Below are positions 31,250 through 41,329 of a stretch of 64,000 nucleotides of DNA, one piece after another. Where the stretch lies: NCBI GenBank assembly GCA_902728285.1, contig CACVBU010000615.1:2713736-2777735 (forward strand). Reading direction: 5' to 3'. A program made the translations under genes and the position numbers. A model generated the notes under the pieces. The model did not search any database, was not told where the DNA came from, and worked only from the letters and a program-made list of their open reading frames with translations. This DNA comes from Clytia hemisphaerica (lineage: Eukaryota > Cnidaria > Hydrozoa > Leptothecata > Clytiidae). The stretch's first letter is position 1. Each line of letters opens with the position of its first letter.

Positions 31250-31504
31250 CAGCACCGGTGCCATAAGAGCTCATTTGGCAATAAATTCCTCTGCTTGCGA
31301 ATGTTGTACCAGCAATATTTCCAAGACAAACACAGTTTCCTGTCCCACCAGCAATAGCAGTCGGCTCTTCGTCATACCACCATTGCATATGGTTTCGGCC
31401 AGTCGCTTGACATTGTTGAGAACATGCCATATAAGTCAATCCATTATACCCTGAAAAGTCACTTGATCCGTACTCGCGTGTATGTCTTTGAGGATTGGTG
31501 CAAA
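31250..31504 (-). CDS. exon 3, WSC-like module
   Basis: 255 bp, phases 1-1, between TTTTTATCATCTAG and GGTGCTG/GTAAAA. It encodes CTNPQRHTREYGSSDFSGYN, TYMACSQQCQATGRNHMQWW and GGTGNCVCLG. The MACSQQC, aromatic, then NCVCLG order resembles the WSC domain (C-x3-C and C-x-C after a G-rich turn), a putative carbohydrate-binding extracellular module. Five to six cysteines. Moderately confident of the family, highly confident of the exon. Confidence 0.8.
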
Positions 31505-31997
31505 CTAGATGATAAAAATAATAGATGATAATAATATTAGGGAACAATTAAACAATGTGCTCTCAAAAATATATTTAGGTGTGTCATCCACAGTGTATTG
31601 GGGCTGTATAAGCCTTTGTTAACCGGTTACTTTTTCGAAGTGGGCTACACGGCTTTTTGCGCAATGTAATTGGTTCTTTTCGCATGACGACGGGCCTGCA
31701 TTGTCCAGAGTTGCCCGTCGTTAGGAAAATTCATTGTGACGTCACTTTTTCAAAGGAAAATGAACAATGCATTGACAATAACCAAATAAGAATTTTTCAA
31801 TACGTATTTTTGGACATTTTTTTGAGTTTTCCACACTGGTCCTTGCAGGGTTTCAGTTTCATGTTTGCCTTTTCTTTTTCCTATTGGTCATTGCTCACTG
31901 TTTTTCAGATTCTTCATCTTAAAATAGATTTGATTTCTATATCCAAATAAATTTGTGATTTATCTTATTTAAATATGACTTAACGAAGATTATTGAG

Positions 31998-32222
31998 CTC
32001 TAGTTTAGACGGCCCACTTTTTACCCTGCCTATTCTAATTGTGAATTAAAGAGGGCACAAAGTTGGCTTTCTAAAGTGATGCATAGCCCTCTTTTGACGT
32101 CAATGCAATGTCTTCAATCAAACCTTTCCAAGCAAAGATTTTAACAACCAACTTTGTGCCCTCTTTCTGCTTACTCTAACGATTAGAATAGGCAGGGCAG
32201 AAAGTCGGCCATCTTAACTAGA
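31998..32222. mobile_element. CTCTAGTTTAGACGG MITE, copy 2
   Basis: Left end CTCTAGTTTAGACGGCCC, right end GGCCATCTTAACTAGA, slightly decayed. The interior is the same as copy 1 (CCTGCCTATTCTAATTGTGA and the inverse). No clear target duplication. Located in intron 2. Confidence 0.8.
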
Positions 32223-32390
32223 TTTGAATGACAATGCATTGACATCATTCCTCTCATTTTTTATTTCTGACTTCAGAAATTATAACAATTTTTTATCTCT
32301 TTTCTCTTGTTTTTTTTTCGCTTTATTTCGCTATTTTGCCTGGATAAAGCGCTAAAAATCAATCGAAGCTGAAGGAAATGGTTAACAAAT

Positions 32391-32523
32391 ACAATAATGA
32401 CCGTTTTTTAGGGCTGTACTGAAAATGTTGCCCTCAGTCGACGCAACAACCTCGTAAGGTCGGTCGTTACTTGACCTCGGGCAATATTTATCAGTACAGC
32501 CCTCACTAACCGGTCATTATTGT
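32391..32523. mobile_element. palindromic MITE AGGGCTGTACTGA
   Basis: ACAATAATGACCG at the left and CGGTCATTATTGT at the right, followed inward by AGGGCTGTACTGA / TCAGTACAGCCCT and TTGCCC / GGGCAA. 133-bp fold-back, no ORF. Confidence 0.8.
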
Positions 32524-32581
32524 GTTAAATTATAATAATTAGTGCTTTACAGAGGCCAACAGCAATGGAAAAAAGGATTTG

Positions 32582-32816
32582 AATAGATCTTTTCATAAAT
32601 TACTTAATGAACATCACTTGCCTCGTTTTGAAATGATTGTCATGATGTCATGATTTACTCCCAGCGGATTTTATCGTAACTACTTTCTATTCATAAAAAA
32701 TTCATTTGTCTCATATATATCTATCATTTGTCTCAAGGGACATAATATCACCATATGACAATTGTTTAAATACGAGGCAAGTGATGTTTGTGACGTAATT
32801 TATGTAAAGGTCTATT
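32582..32816. mobile_element. palindromic MITE CATCACTTGCCTCG
   Basis: Left arm AATAGATCTTTTCATAAATT then AACATCACTTGCCTCG. Right arm CGAGGCAAGTGATGTT then AATTTATGTAAAGGTCTATT. Arms about 65 bp, 235 bp in all. Confidence 0.8.
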
Positions 32817-34140
32817 CCCTAGTCAGTTGAACGATTATAAAAAATATATTTTTTCCTCAGGTAAGTTAGACATGTTGCGAAATTATGAAAATTACCGTAA
32901 TTTTTAGAAAGCATTAGACAGCAGAAAATGAGCAAACCAATGATTTAATACGGAGGGTACCATGATGAAGTTCCCCTGAAGGGGTGTTACCTAATTGTTT
33001 ACGCCCACATATTTGGTGAAAAACCGCAAAGCAAAAAAGCTAAAAAAGTGCTGACGCCTGCAAAACTTGTTTTTTAAATAACTCCAGTTTGGGTAATGAT
33101 AGAGCATGGGTAGAGACATGAGATTTGAGAGAGAGATTGAGGTAGAGATTGAGATTGATGTACATCATTAAAAGGATCATTTTGCAAAAATAAAATTTTG
33201 AATTTTTGCTGACGTCAGTATTTTTTTGCAAAATTTTGCTGATTTCTGCAGACAACAGCAAAATTTGAAAAGAAAATTCGCAAAAAGATCCTTTAAATGA
33301 TGTCTAACTTTAGTCCAAATGTCATGTTTCTACTAGTAGCCAAACTAGAGTTAGTTAACCCTTTAAGTGCCACGGTCCTTTTATTTCTAAGTTTTTAAAA
33401 AAAATCGCAAGTTTAAACTTTAAAGGCTTTTATCTCCGGATCTAGAAGGAGTTAGAAGCTCGTTCATAGCTTGTTCATAGCTTGGAGTCTCCTCTTTCTT
33501 TTAGGCTCCTTTGGCGCTGCTTGATTTAGGAAGGCAGGGTGGACAGCGGCTAAGGGGGGTGGGGGGTTAGGTTAGGGGACGCTGCTTGAAGTATTTCAGA
33601 TTAATTTGCTAGAAGACAGAATAAAGTATAACCAGGCCAAATTTGGAGGATATTGGATCACTTGTTCACCAAAAATGTCAAAAACGGCCAAAATCTCAAA
33701 AAGTGGATTTTTCAGAAATGAGCCAGAATGCTAAAGCAGCCCCAGTCCTGATCCGAAAATTGGAGTTGCTTATAAAAAAGTGTATTCCCCATCAACAACC
33801 TTTAGTGATGAGTTTTTGAAGATTGGTTAACATGTGATGCTAGTAAGTGACCAAATCCCTTGGGGGTTGGGGGTCTCACTCAAGGTCTTGTTTCCAGAAT
33901 AGACGGGGGGGATCCGAATAAGAAGGAGGTTAGGAAAATTTTCTAAATTCTAATAAGAGGGGGGGTAATTTGAAGACAGAATTTTTTTAAACTGATATCA
34001 ATTTCAACACCAAGAAAGGAACTTTAACAAACGAACACGTAAAATAAGAGCCAATACTTACAAAAAGGAAAATATTAACAAGTTTAAGGTTTATCTACAC
34101 TGAAATAAAATATTGAATTATTTGAATTTAATTAGCGGGG
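32817..34140. other. intron 2 remainder, no gene seen
   Basis: AT-rich sequence with GA-rich runs near 33110-33150 and G-runs near 33555 and 33905. The words AACCCTTTAAGTGCCA (33357) and AACCCTTTAAGTACCA (34287) may mark the ends of a decayed repeat. No exon found. Confidence 0.35.
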
Positions 34141-34275
34141 TCTTAATAAGAGCGGGGGATGGATTTTTTTTCTCTTAACAATTAGCGGGGGGGGACGTCT
34201 TTTCGGGTCTTAATAAGAGCGGGGGATGGATTTTTTTTCTCTTAACAATTAGCGGGGGGGGGGCGTCTTTTCGGG
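34141..34275 (+). repeat. two-copy tandem repeat, 67-bp unit
   Basis: Two nearly identical units TCTTAATAAGAGCGGGGGAT...CTCTTAACAATTAGCGGGG...CGTCTTTTCGGG in tandem. They differ mainly in the length of the T and G runs, so the duplication is recent. Confidence 0.85.
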
Positions 34276-34528
34276 AGACAAGAGTAACCCTTTAAGTACC
34301 AATGTCGAGTATACTGTCGAGTTAGAAATCGTCATTTTTGGTCTAACTCTTAGGAATTGGATTGGGTTTCATGGTCAAGCAAAAAAAAAATCAAAAGTGA
34401 CCAACGACCGACCGACCCATATTTTTTTGAAGGTCTTCCCGTAGAAGGATAGATAAGAATAAGTTTTCTAGCCTAATTCGATGCAAAATAAGCCATCAAA
34501 ATAATGCAATATTAAATTATTAACTTAC

Positions 34529-34571
34529 TGTGTTGATGACTTCCTTGAACTTGAAGATAATAACATGCAAA
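34529..34571 (-). CDS. exon 2, end of signal peptide
   Basis: 43-bp exon between CATTTCTTTTTCAG and AACACA/GTAAGT, phase 0 in and 1 out, encoding FACYYLQVQGSHQH. With exon 1 it completes a hydrophobic signal peptide with likely cleavage after VQG. Only this frame gives the phase needed by exon 3. Confidence 0.75.
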
Positions 34572-35302
34572 CTGAAAAAGAAATGCAAAAATATGAAAGA
34601 AATAGTTCGTGCCCCTCCCCCTGTTGAGGATATCGGATATCCATGGGGTTAAATATCTACACGGGAGCGGATATCCAGGGAATAAAGTGTATATTCAAGT
34701 AAAAAATACGATATCCAGGGGTAAGCATCTTTATAAGAGAAGATATCAAGCGAAAGGTAAGATTTGGTGGAGAGGTTAATCTCATAATCCATTCTGCTCG
34801 CGTCAAGCTCTGTGGTCTAAACTCGCATCACGCTGTGGTGGAATGTGGTGGATATGACAGAGCCATGACCTTTAGAGTGAATACATGCTTGGTGATTAGA
34901 TGGAGGATTTCTGCATAACACGTTGCTTTAACATTCGTTTAATGCTAGGTACATAAAGCTAGCTGAGATCAACTATATTTCAACGTTTAAACCTGTCTAC
35001 TCAAGGTTATGTTTCCAACAAATATTAATGAAAATATTTTATCAAACTTGGAAAAAGATATAAAATTTGTGAACCATAACAGACAGAAAATATGCTTCTA
35101 TTAAGATTACTTGCATTGAACAACTGGCTCTTTTTTCTGAGTCTTGTGATCATACAACATGCTACAAAAAAGTTTATAACCACTTGGCCAGAAAAGCTCA
35201 CCCTTATACCCCTTCTTCCATAGCCAGGCTTCTAAAATAAAATATTGGTTTATTTGGTTATTGGTTCATGTGAAACATACATTAATAAAGATAAAAAGTT
35301 AC

Positions 35303-35347
35303 CGATATCATGAACAAAAAAGGTGCTGCATGCTTGAGATTGATCAT
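35303..35347 (-). CDS. exon 1, start of signal peptide
   Basis: ATG at 35347 opens MINLKHAAPFLFMIS, ending TATCG/GTAACT in phase 0. It joins exon 2 to give a typical n-region (Lys5) and hydrophobic core (FLFMISFACYYL). TATAAAA lies directly against the ATG (35354-35348), so it is unlikely to be the TATA box of this exon; the transcript probably starts further upstream. The choice rests on phase and signal-peptide character. Confidence 0.65.
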
Positions 35348-35906
35348 TTTTATACTGTAACTGTCAGATCTGCTTGTTGATTTTTAAGGTCACATTCTGT
35401 TTTTTAATAAGCAAGAAAAAAAATTAAAATAAAATTTATTGATAACAACAAGTTCATGACAAAACTACGATGACATACGAAAAAATATTTTTTCAGAGCT
35501 AAATAAAATTTCAATTTCAAATTGAATTCAAATTAAGAGTTTTTTGAATCGGTCTTTGATGATTGATTACATGAACCATATTTTTCAAAATAAATAATTT
35601 ATATGTAACTATAACGAATATAATATTTTAAAATTAATAAAAAGGTTTTTGCATTCATTTTTGTCAAGGAATAAACAATATCTTTCGTTTCTGCACTTGA
35701 CAACAGATAAACAAAAAAATCTCTAACTGTTACTTTACTATATACTGAATACTTTTTTGAACTAACTTAAAAACGTATTCCGACTATAAATTTGAATATA
35801 AATAAAACCATATATAAAACACTCCTATAACAATCATATAACTCCGGAGGCTTTCCCGGCACGCTATAAAATAAATCTAATTTTTTATAACAAATATACG
35901 ACTAGT
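35348..35906. other. upstream region of the modular gene
   Basis: Very AT-rich; the promoter and 5' UTR of the minus-strand gene should lie here. I see no specific conserved site I can name. Confidence 0.3.
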
Positions 35907-36389
35907 CTAGTCCCGTTTTAGACAAATTCTAGATATATGTGTTTTTGTATGTGTGTTCCTATTTTTTACCATAAATATTTCAATGTTGTCAATTTTATTT
36001 TGTTGTAATAATGCTCTTTTATTGTTTCGGGATCCCCGTAAACAGAGGATTGCCGATCTCAGTAATTCGAACGACAACTTCGCGTTTACCCATTGTCCCA
36101 TTATGGATCTTTCAATGTCTCTTTTTTCAAAGAGTTTATTTATAAGCACTGTAATGGCTTTCGAAGTTTCGTGCCCAAAACCTCCATATGGAGTAAAAAC
36201 TAGGGGTGTGAATGAGCCGTGCTCAACTTCGACTACCCGTCTTCCATAACTTCTCTTCTTCTCTTTTTCGTTGGCTCGAAAAACTTTGTCTAGGTCCCTG
36301 TTAACGTGAGTCGGTGCAAATGGATTGAAAATCCTTACCAACAAAGAATGCACATTCTCTGCGTTTATTAGGGGGCCAAGCCTTGGCAA
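35907..36389 (-). pseudogene. retroelement C-terminal fragment
   Basis: The frame carries RRVVEVEHGSFTPLVFTPYG, then FGHETSKAITVLINKL and LSFELLRSAILCLRGSR. This block is a recurrent C-terminal segment of retrotransposon-derived proteins in invertebrate genomes (reverse transcriptase is normally upstream). No reverse transcriptase, LTR or tail is visible here. The fragment starts at a non-conserved N-terminus and its last 40 residues are probably not part of the family. Confidence 0.6.
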
Positions 36390-37587
36390 AACTGCAAGGG
36401 AAAATATACGATATGGATCAAACGTTCAGTGATATGACTCTACTGCATAGTTTTATTTTACAAGTATTGAATATTTTAACTCGTTTAACACCTCTTCAAG
36501 CGATGGTTTTCTCACCCAGTAACACCAATAGAAGCAATATGCAAAGCAGAAGACTTTTGGCATCTCTTTTTATGACACAGAGGTCTTCAAAAAGGTTTGT
36601 CACGCAATATTTATTGGAATTTTTAAACTGCATTAAAGTGATTCTTATTATTTACACAATCTTTGGGGTACGTAGGTGGTGTGAACTTTTGTAGTTTTTG
36701 GTGGAGAGTGGGAGTCTTTTCTGACAAAAAATAGATAGGGAGATTGATTAACACTTTTCAAGCTGACTTGATGATTATCTGGTCAACCCCCTATGTAAAC
36801 AAATTACTTAAACTTTGTTCAACTGCAGATGCATGGGGTCAAGCAATCATTTTTCTACAAAGGCATCTGAAAAGTGAATTGCTTTGGTTCTGTTTTATAG
36901 CTCCAGATTAAAAGCATAGATATACTAGCAAGAATGCATAGAAAATTTGCTTAAGGTTTGACTACTACTGTCTCTATGTTTTTGACCAAGAGGGCTAGAA
37001 AAAAGGCAGCAAGGTACAGTTTTTTACCTTTGAGAAGTGGAGAGGATTATTTTTTATTTTGAAAATCGAAAAAGACTTTGAAAATCGTTCGGAGAATTAC
37101 CAAAATCTGAGTGTGGCCTTACGCGAATCTTACTCGGCAATATGATTCCACGTAAATTTATTTTAGTAACACAATCCATGGTTTTTTCAGAAATATCTCA
37201 AAAAGTGAAGCGAAAAAAAGATGTTTCAATCCCCTTATTAAATATTTCCTATTATATAGGAAATATTTGTTAAAACGGTAAAATTTCTTCTCCTTCTCCT
37301 TCTCCTTCTCCTCCAAGTCTAACGCTCGGTTTTGGTCAATTTCGTGAGTTTGTACATGAGTCTCTTTTTAAATCAAGCTCCGGCGGTAAAAACAGTAGGA
37401 TGTTATTTTTTCGAGGCGGAAGACGTCATTTCTCCGAGAAACGTCTGTGGTAAATATCCGTACGATGCTCTATTCTCCTTGTCGATCGGGCAACGTCGGC
37501 CGTTTGAGAAGCGTATTGTTGGTCGGACCATACTGCTTTGTTTCTAACTGTCAAAACAAAGATGGCAGAAAATAGACAACAACAGAA
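36390..37587. other. intergenic, nothing recognised
   Basis: AT-rich with a short CTTCTC microsatellite at about 37286-37315. Small ORFs lack domain signatures. Confidence 0.35.
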
Positions 37588-38059
37588 GCGGCTAAATCCT
37601 GACAATGCGGAAACTTTAAATTTTTATTTTTTGGCGTCTCGATGTAGGGCCAGGGTTTCTAGTAACGGCTTGTCACTGTGCCGGGTGCATACTCGGCGCC
37701 TTGGGCCCCGCAGGGTTGCTAGTAACGGCTCGAATTTCAGGTTAAAAAAGGGGTACTTTTACCCATATTATAATAAGATTACCCCCGTATTTTGCCAGTT
37801 TGGTATAAAATGTTATGAATTGCGTGGTTTTGCTGTGCGGCGATGGCTCAAGGGATAGAGCGCTGGCTTCCGGATCCGAAGGTCTTTCTTTGGTGGTGGT
37901 TCGAATCCCACTCGGTGCGAAAATTAGACTGGTCGAAATTGATGAACAAATGATTGACAGGTATGAAAACTCAGTCAGAAATGAGAAACTAGAAAATAGA
38001 AAAGGAGATCGAGGGATAGGAAGTGGAAGATAGATCCGCATTGTCAGGATTTAGCCGCA
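37588..38059. mobile_element. element with 23-bp inverted ends enclosing a tRNA-like SINE head
   Basis: The ends contain GCGGCTAAATCCTGACAATG (from 37588) and its exact inverse, ending at about 38059, 23 bp in all. Inside, two copies of a word with CTAGTAACGGCT (37650-37735) are followed by the tRNA-Arg-like sequence. TIRs around a Pol III-type head suggest either a SINE inserted in a MITE or a composite element. Confidence 0.6.
37837..37920 (+). tRNA. tRNA-Arg(CCG)-like pseudogene or SINE head
   Basis: Box A TGGCTCAAGGGATAGAG at 37844-37860 and a perfect box B GGTTCGAATCC at 37898-37908. The anticodon loop region CTTCCGGAT matches tRNA-Arg with anticodon CCG. The acceptor ends do not pair and the anticodon and T stems are imperfect, so it is not a functional tRNA. 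It could still be a Pol III promoter of a SINE. Confidence 0.6.
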
Positions 38060-38749
38060 CTTGACAACAACTTTTGCTCTTTCGCTACTTTTCTTTGCTT
38101 TGGTTTATTGTTTATATGCTTTGATGAGTTGAATTGGATCATGATTTTCGTACGATTGTCACAAGGAATGGTCGATAGTGAACTTTTCTTAATATTCCTT
38201 TCTGGATTTGATGTTTCGTTTACATTCTGTTGGTTCGGAATGAGCTGGTGGAATGAGAGATGATACAATCTCTTGGTCTTGGAAAAACAGGACATTTTAT
38301 CAACTTTCACAACAAACTAATTCAATTTTGTTTGTATATTTGCATAAATTGTACGAAGGCAAGTGACTGTGAATAAATCTGACCATGTTATACCTGAAAA
38401 ATTACATAGACTACTTGCAATATGAAAAAAGTTTGCACCCAACGGCAATGCCGTCAATGCAACAATTAATGGGAATGGTTGATGAACTGATTTTAGCTAA
38501 AAAATTTTAACATGGAGCAAAATTGACTGGTTAATGATTGAATTTCCCTTGGTTTTTTTATCTACAACAATGAATTAACTGCTGGGGTTAGTGACAGTTA
38601 GTGAAAACTCGTTGCGGTTATAAATTTCAAATTTTAAAGCTGATAACCGGATCCAGAACACCACGGCCCCAATATGAAGAATGTTATGTTATACTTCTTA
38701 AAAGGTTTATTGCATTGAATATGGATGTAAATAATTTGAAATCACGTCA

Positions 38750-39370
38750 CATGTACAATTAAAATTGTTCTTGAACTTGGAGATTTTCTTCCCCGCGTGC
38801 ATTTTAAAACGTGGAAAACTTTAGTTGTGAATTTAGAGATCTTTTGCAACGTGTGTTTTAAACGTGGAAACTTTTGTCGTGAATTTGGAGATTTTCTTAC
38901 CATCAACTGCTCCAACTTGGGACTATCTGACAAAACATGGGACGGCGATTTGGTCACCATTTCTTCACCGAACCTCCAAAGTCATTTGATTTGAGTTAAT
39001 GAACGGTGTATTGAAAAAATGGCAAAACGATGGAGCGTTTGACATCACTCGCGCGGCAAGTTACACACGCGTTATTTGTTAATCCCATCGGGCGATAGGC
39101 GGTTAGGCAGCATGTGTTCTCTATTCTCCAAACGTCGCTATCAGTAAAAGTTATCGTGACATGTTATGAAAGGAAGTATGATTGATAAACTTGGTGGAGT
39201 TATCAAAACAAATTTGTTGTCAAAGAGATTTAACAAGTTAGTGAAAATACAGACCAGATACCAAACAGTCCCATGTTTCAACCAATCGTCCCAAGTTAAA
39301 GCAGTTGACGGTATGTACATTTAAAACGTGGAAAACTTTTGTCGTGAACTTGACATTTTCTTCCACATGC
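38750..39370. repeat. AACGTGGAAAACTTTTGTCG repeat with inverted ends
   Basis: Three units with ACGTGGAAAACTTTAGTTGTG-type words are at 38810, 38865 and 39325. ATCAACTGCTCCAACTTGGG at 38903 is inverted at about 39280-39313 (CCCAAGTTAAAGCAGTTGAC). Probably a decayed TIR element. The short ORFs here are repeat shadows. Confidence 0.55.
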
Positions 39371-40322
39371 ATTTAAAAAATGAAGAAAATTCATTTCCTG
39401 GCATGACAATTTATTTTATTTTCTGACATTCTTTTGGAAATTTTGATTGTTTCCAAGTATGTGACATTTTTTGCTCTTGCAGCATGCTTTTGGAAATCAT
39501 AAAATGGCTTCTGTTAGGGGAATTTTTTCCTATCGACATTCTTTCAGATTATGAAATGTTTCCCAGTATATAAAAATGAGATTTTTTTTTTTTGCATTCT
39601 GTCGGAAAATATGAAATTGTTTCCCTGTTTTGAAATATTTTTACTTTTTAGCATGTACATTATTTCAAAAAACTCCAAAAGTTACTTTAAATTTTTATAT
39701 TTTTTACAATATTTTATATATATGAAAGTATAATGCAAAATATTTCATCTCATTATTTTGAAAATATATAAAACTTTCTTTGCTTTTCTTACTGTGAAAT
39801 ATTCTCCTTTTTGTCAGTTTTTGTCATTCTTTCATTTTAAATATTTGCCCTTTTTGGCTATATAATATTTCTGGAAATCAGCGCTTAAAATAATAATTAT
39901 ATAATCAGGTCTTTTGATGTGTTCAACAACACTCTACTTGGCTCTACTCTACTTTGAACCTACAGTCATCTTATGAATAATCCTGTAAATACTGGCAATA
40001 ACATAAATGGAATTTTGAAATTCTTAGGGACTTGTGTTGCTTGATGTTATCTGAGATGTAAAGCACTTTGAAATCTTTTGAGGACATTAATTATTATTTT
40101 AACATTTGTAAAGGAAATATTTATCCGCATCTTTGCGGCTCTTGTTTTGATTGAGAAGGTGTGGAATTATCGGACAGAGGTGTTCGTAACGTTATATGAA
40201 TTGATTGATATGGAATTGTGACAAAGTATGTTCAAACTGAAAATGAAAATGATACAAATTGATCTAAGTTGAGAAATTACAAATTTGATTGAAATGTACT
40301 TTAGAAAAATTGAGTTGACAAA
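39371..40322. other. AT-rich spacer, nothing recognised
   Basis: Long AT-rich stretch with repeated words such as GAAATTTTGATTGTTTCC and ATGAAATTGTTTCCC; low-complexity character, no gene. Confidence 0.35.
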
Positions 40323-40489
40323 CCCAGTAAACACATGACGTAAATTTGACGTTCAGATTACATCAATTTTATCTCACATCCTAATGTGATGTAATATTAG
40401 CGTATTTTAAACGTTGCATTACCTGATGTTTAAAGACGAATATTGAAATGATGTCAAATTGACGTTTCTTTTACAGACATAATTTTTAA

Positions 40490-40850
40490 GTTTAGGTATG
40501 GATGTTGAAATAACGTCATGAAAAGATATGTCAAAATTAAGATATCATTTTTATGTTGAAATGATGTCAATTTTTTTACGTTATAGTTAGACATTAATAT
40601 CGATGTCAAAATAACGTAATGCAAAAGAACATCACAATCAAGATGTCATTTTTATATTGATATGATGTTCATAATTTTACGTTTAATTTTGACATGGATA
40701 TCAATGTCAAAATAACGTCACGAAAGAGAACATTAAAATCTATATATTATTTTCATGTTGATTTGATGTTCATTATTTTATGTTATGAATTGACCCATGT
40801 TATGACATCATATAAATGTACGAGTGGAGAATATTACGATGCAAACATTG
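40490..40850 (+). repeat. tandem array of about 118-bp units
   Basis: The words ATGTCAAAATAACGTCA, AAGATGTCATTTTTAT and TTGATATGATGTTCAT recur in order three times. Subterminal to the left end of the 8.8-kb block. Confidence 0.65.
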
Positions 40851-41098
40851 ATATGATATTTAATCGATATTGCAACCAAATATTTTAATGTAGTCAATTA
40901 ATGGACATCAGAAGAATGTCTGCAATGATACATAATTCTGAAAGTATAATTTTGATGTTTATTCGATCACATTCATTTTGAATTGTTTTAAGCATCTCTG
41001 TATCCAAATGGGTCTATTAAACCCCATTCCAAAAGTTAAAAAAATTATCTAAAATGATCTTTCCAACGGTGTATAACTGTTTGTTATAGCATATAAAC

Positions 41099-41329
41099 GT
41101 CCCTGTCTCACAGCCCGGTGAAACTTTTTCCTACAGCGGAAATAAAAATTGTGATGGTTCCAAGGTAAAATATCCAATGGGGATGGTTTTGGAGTGCAAT
41201 TTTTAAACATTGAGTTTTGAACGGGGACGAAATCAAAGTCAATTTCTCAGTGTTGCTTAAATTCTAGGGTATTTTTCCCACCGGGGACAAAATTTCTGCC
41301 AAATTTTCCAGTGGGGCACAGGGGTGTAT
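41099..41329. mobile_element. CCCCTGTCTCA-family MITE, copy a
   Basis: Starts CCCTGTCTCACAGCCCGGTG and ends in the inverse GGGGCACAGGGGTGT. Interior CCAATGGGGATGG and CCGGGGACAAAAT. Related elements are at 44738-45568, 61408-61904 and possibly 47536-47830. Confidence 0.6.

Larger units (their letters stand above)
5240..35347 (-). other. gene span: modular secreted protein with WSC and TSP1 modules (15-16 exons)
   Basis: This gene was assembled by eye from exons flanked by AG acceptors and GT donors. The exon phases run 0-0, 0-1, 1-1, 1-1, 1-1, 1-0, 0-2, 2-0, 0-1, 1-1, 1-2, 2-1, 1-2, 2-1 and then the end, with no mismatch, which is strong support for one transcription unit. The product is about 807 residues if it stops in exon 15 (5758) or about 868 if a weak donor leads to exon 16 (5240). 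Layout: signal peptide (1-28), WSC-like (30-114), TSP1 (115-176), five modules without assignment, a 145-residue region at 508-652 that may be beta-trefoil-like, an Asp-box-like motif near 697 and an acidic tail. No membrane segment is seen, so it is probably secreted. I do not recognise the whole architecture. Internal exons could still be missing in the longer introns. Confidence 0.75.

Noticed and set aside
35348-35354. TATAAAA as promoter of the modular gene
   Set aside because: It directly abuts the proposed start codon, so it cannot position a transcript that includes that ATG.
37837-37920. Functional tRNA-Arg gene
   Set aside because: Acceptor ends do not pair and the anticodon and T stems are imperfect, so only a tRNA-derived pseudogene or SINE head is supported.
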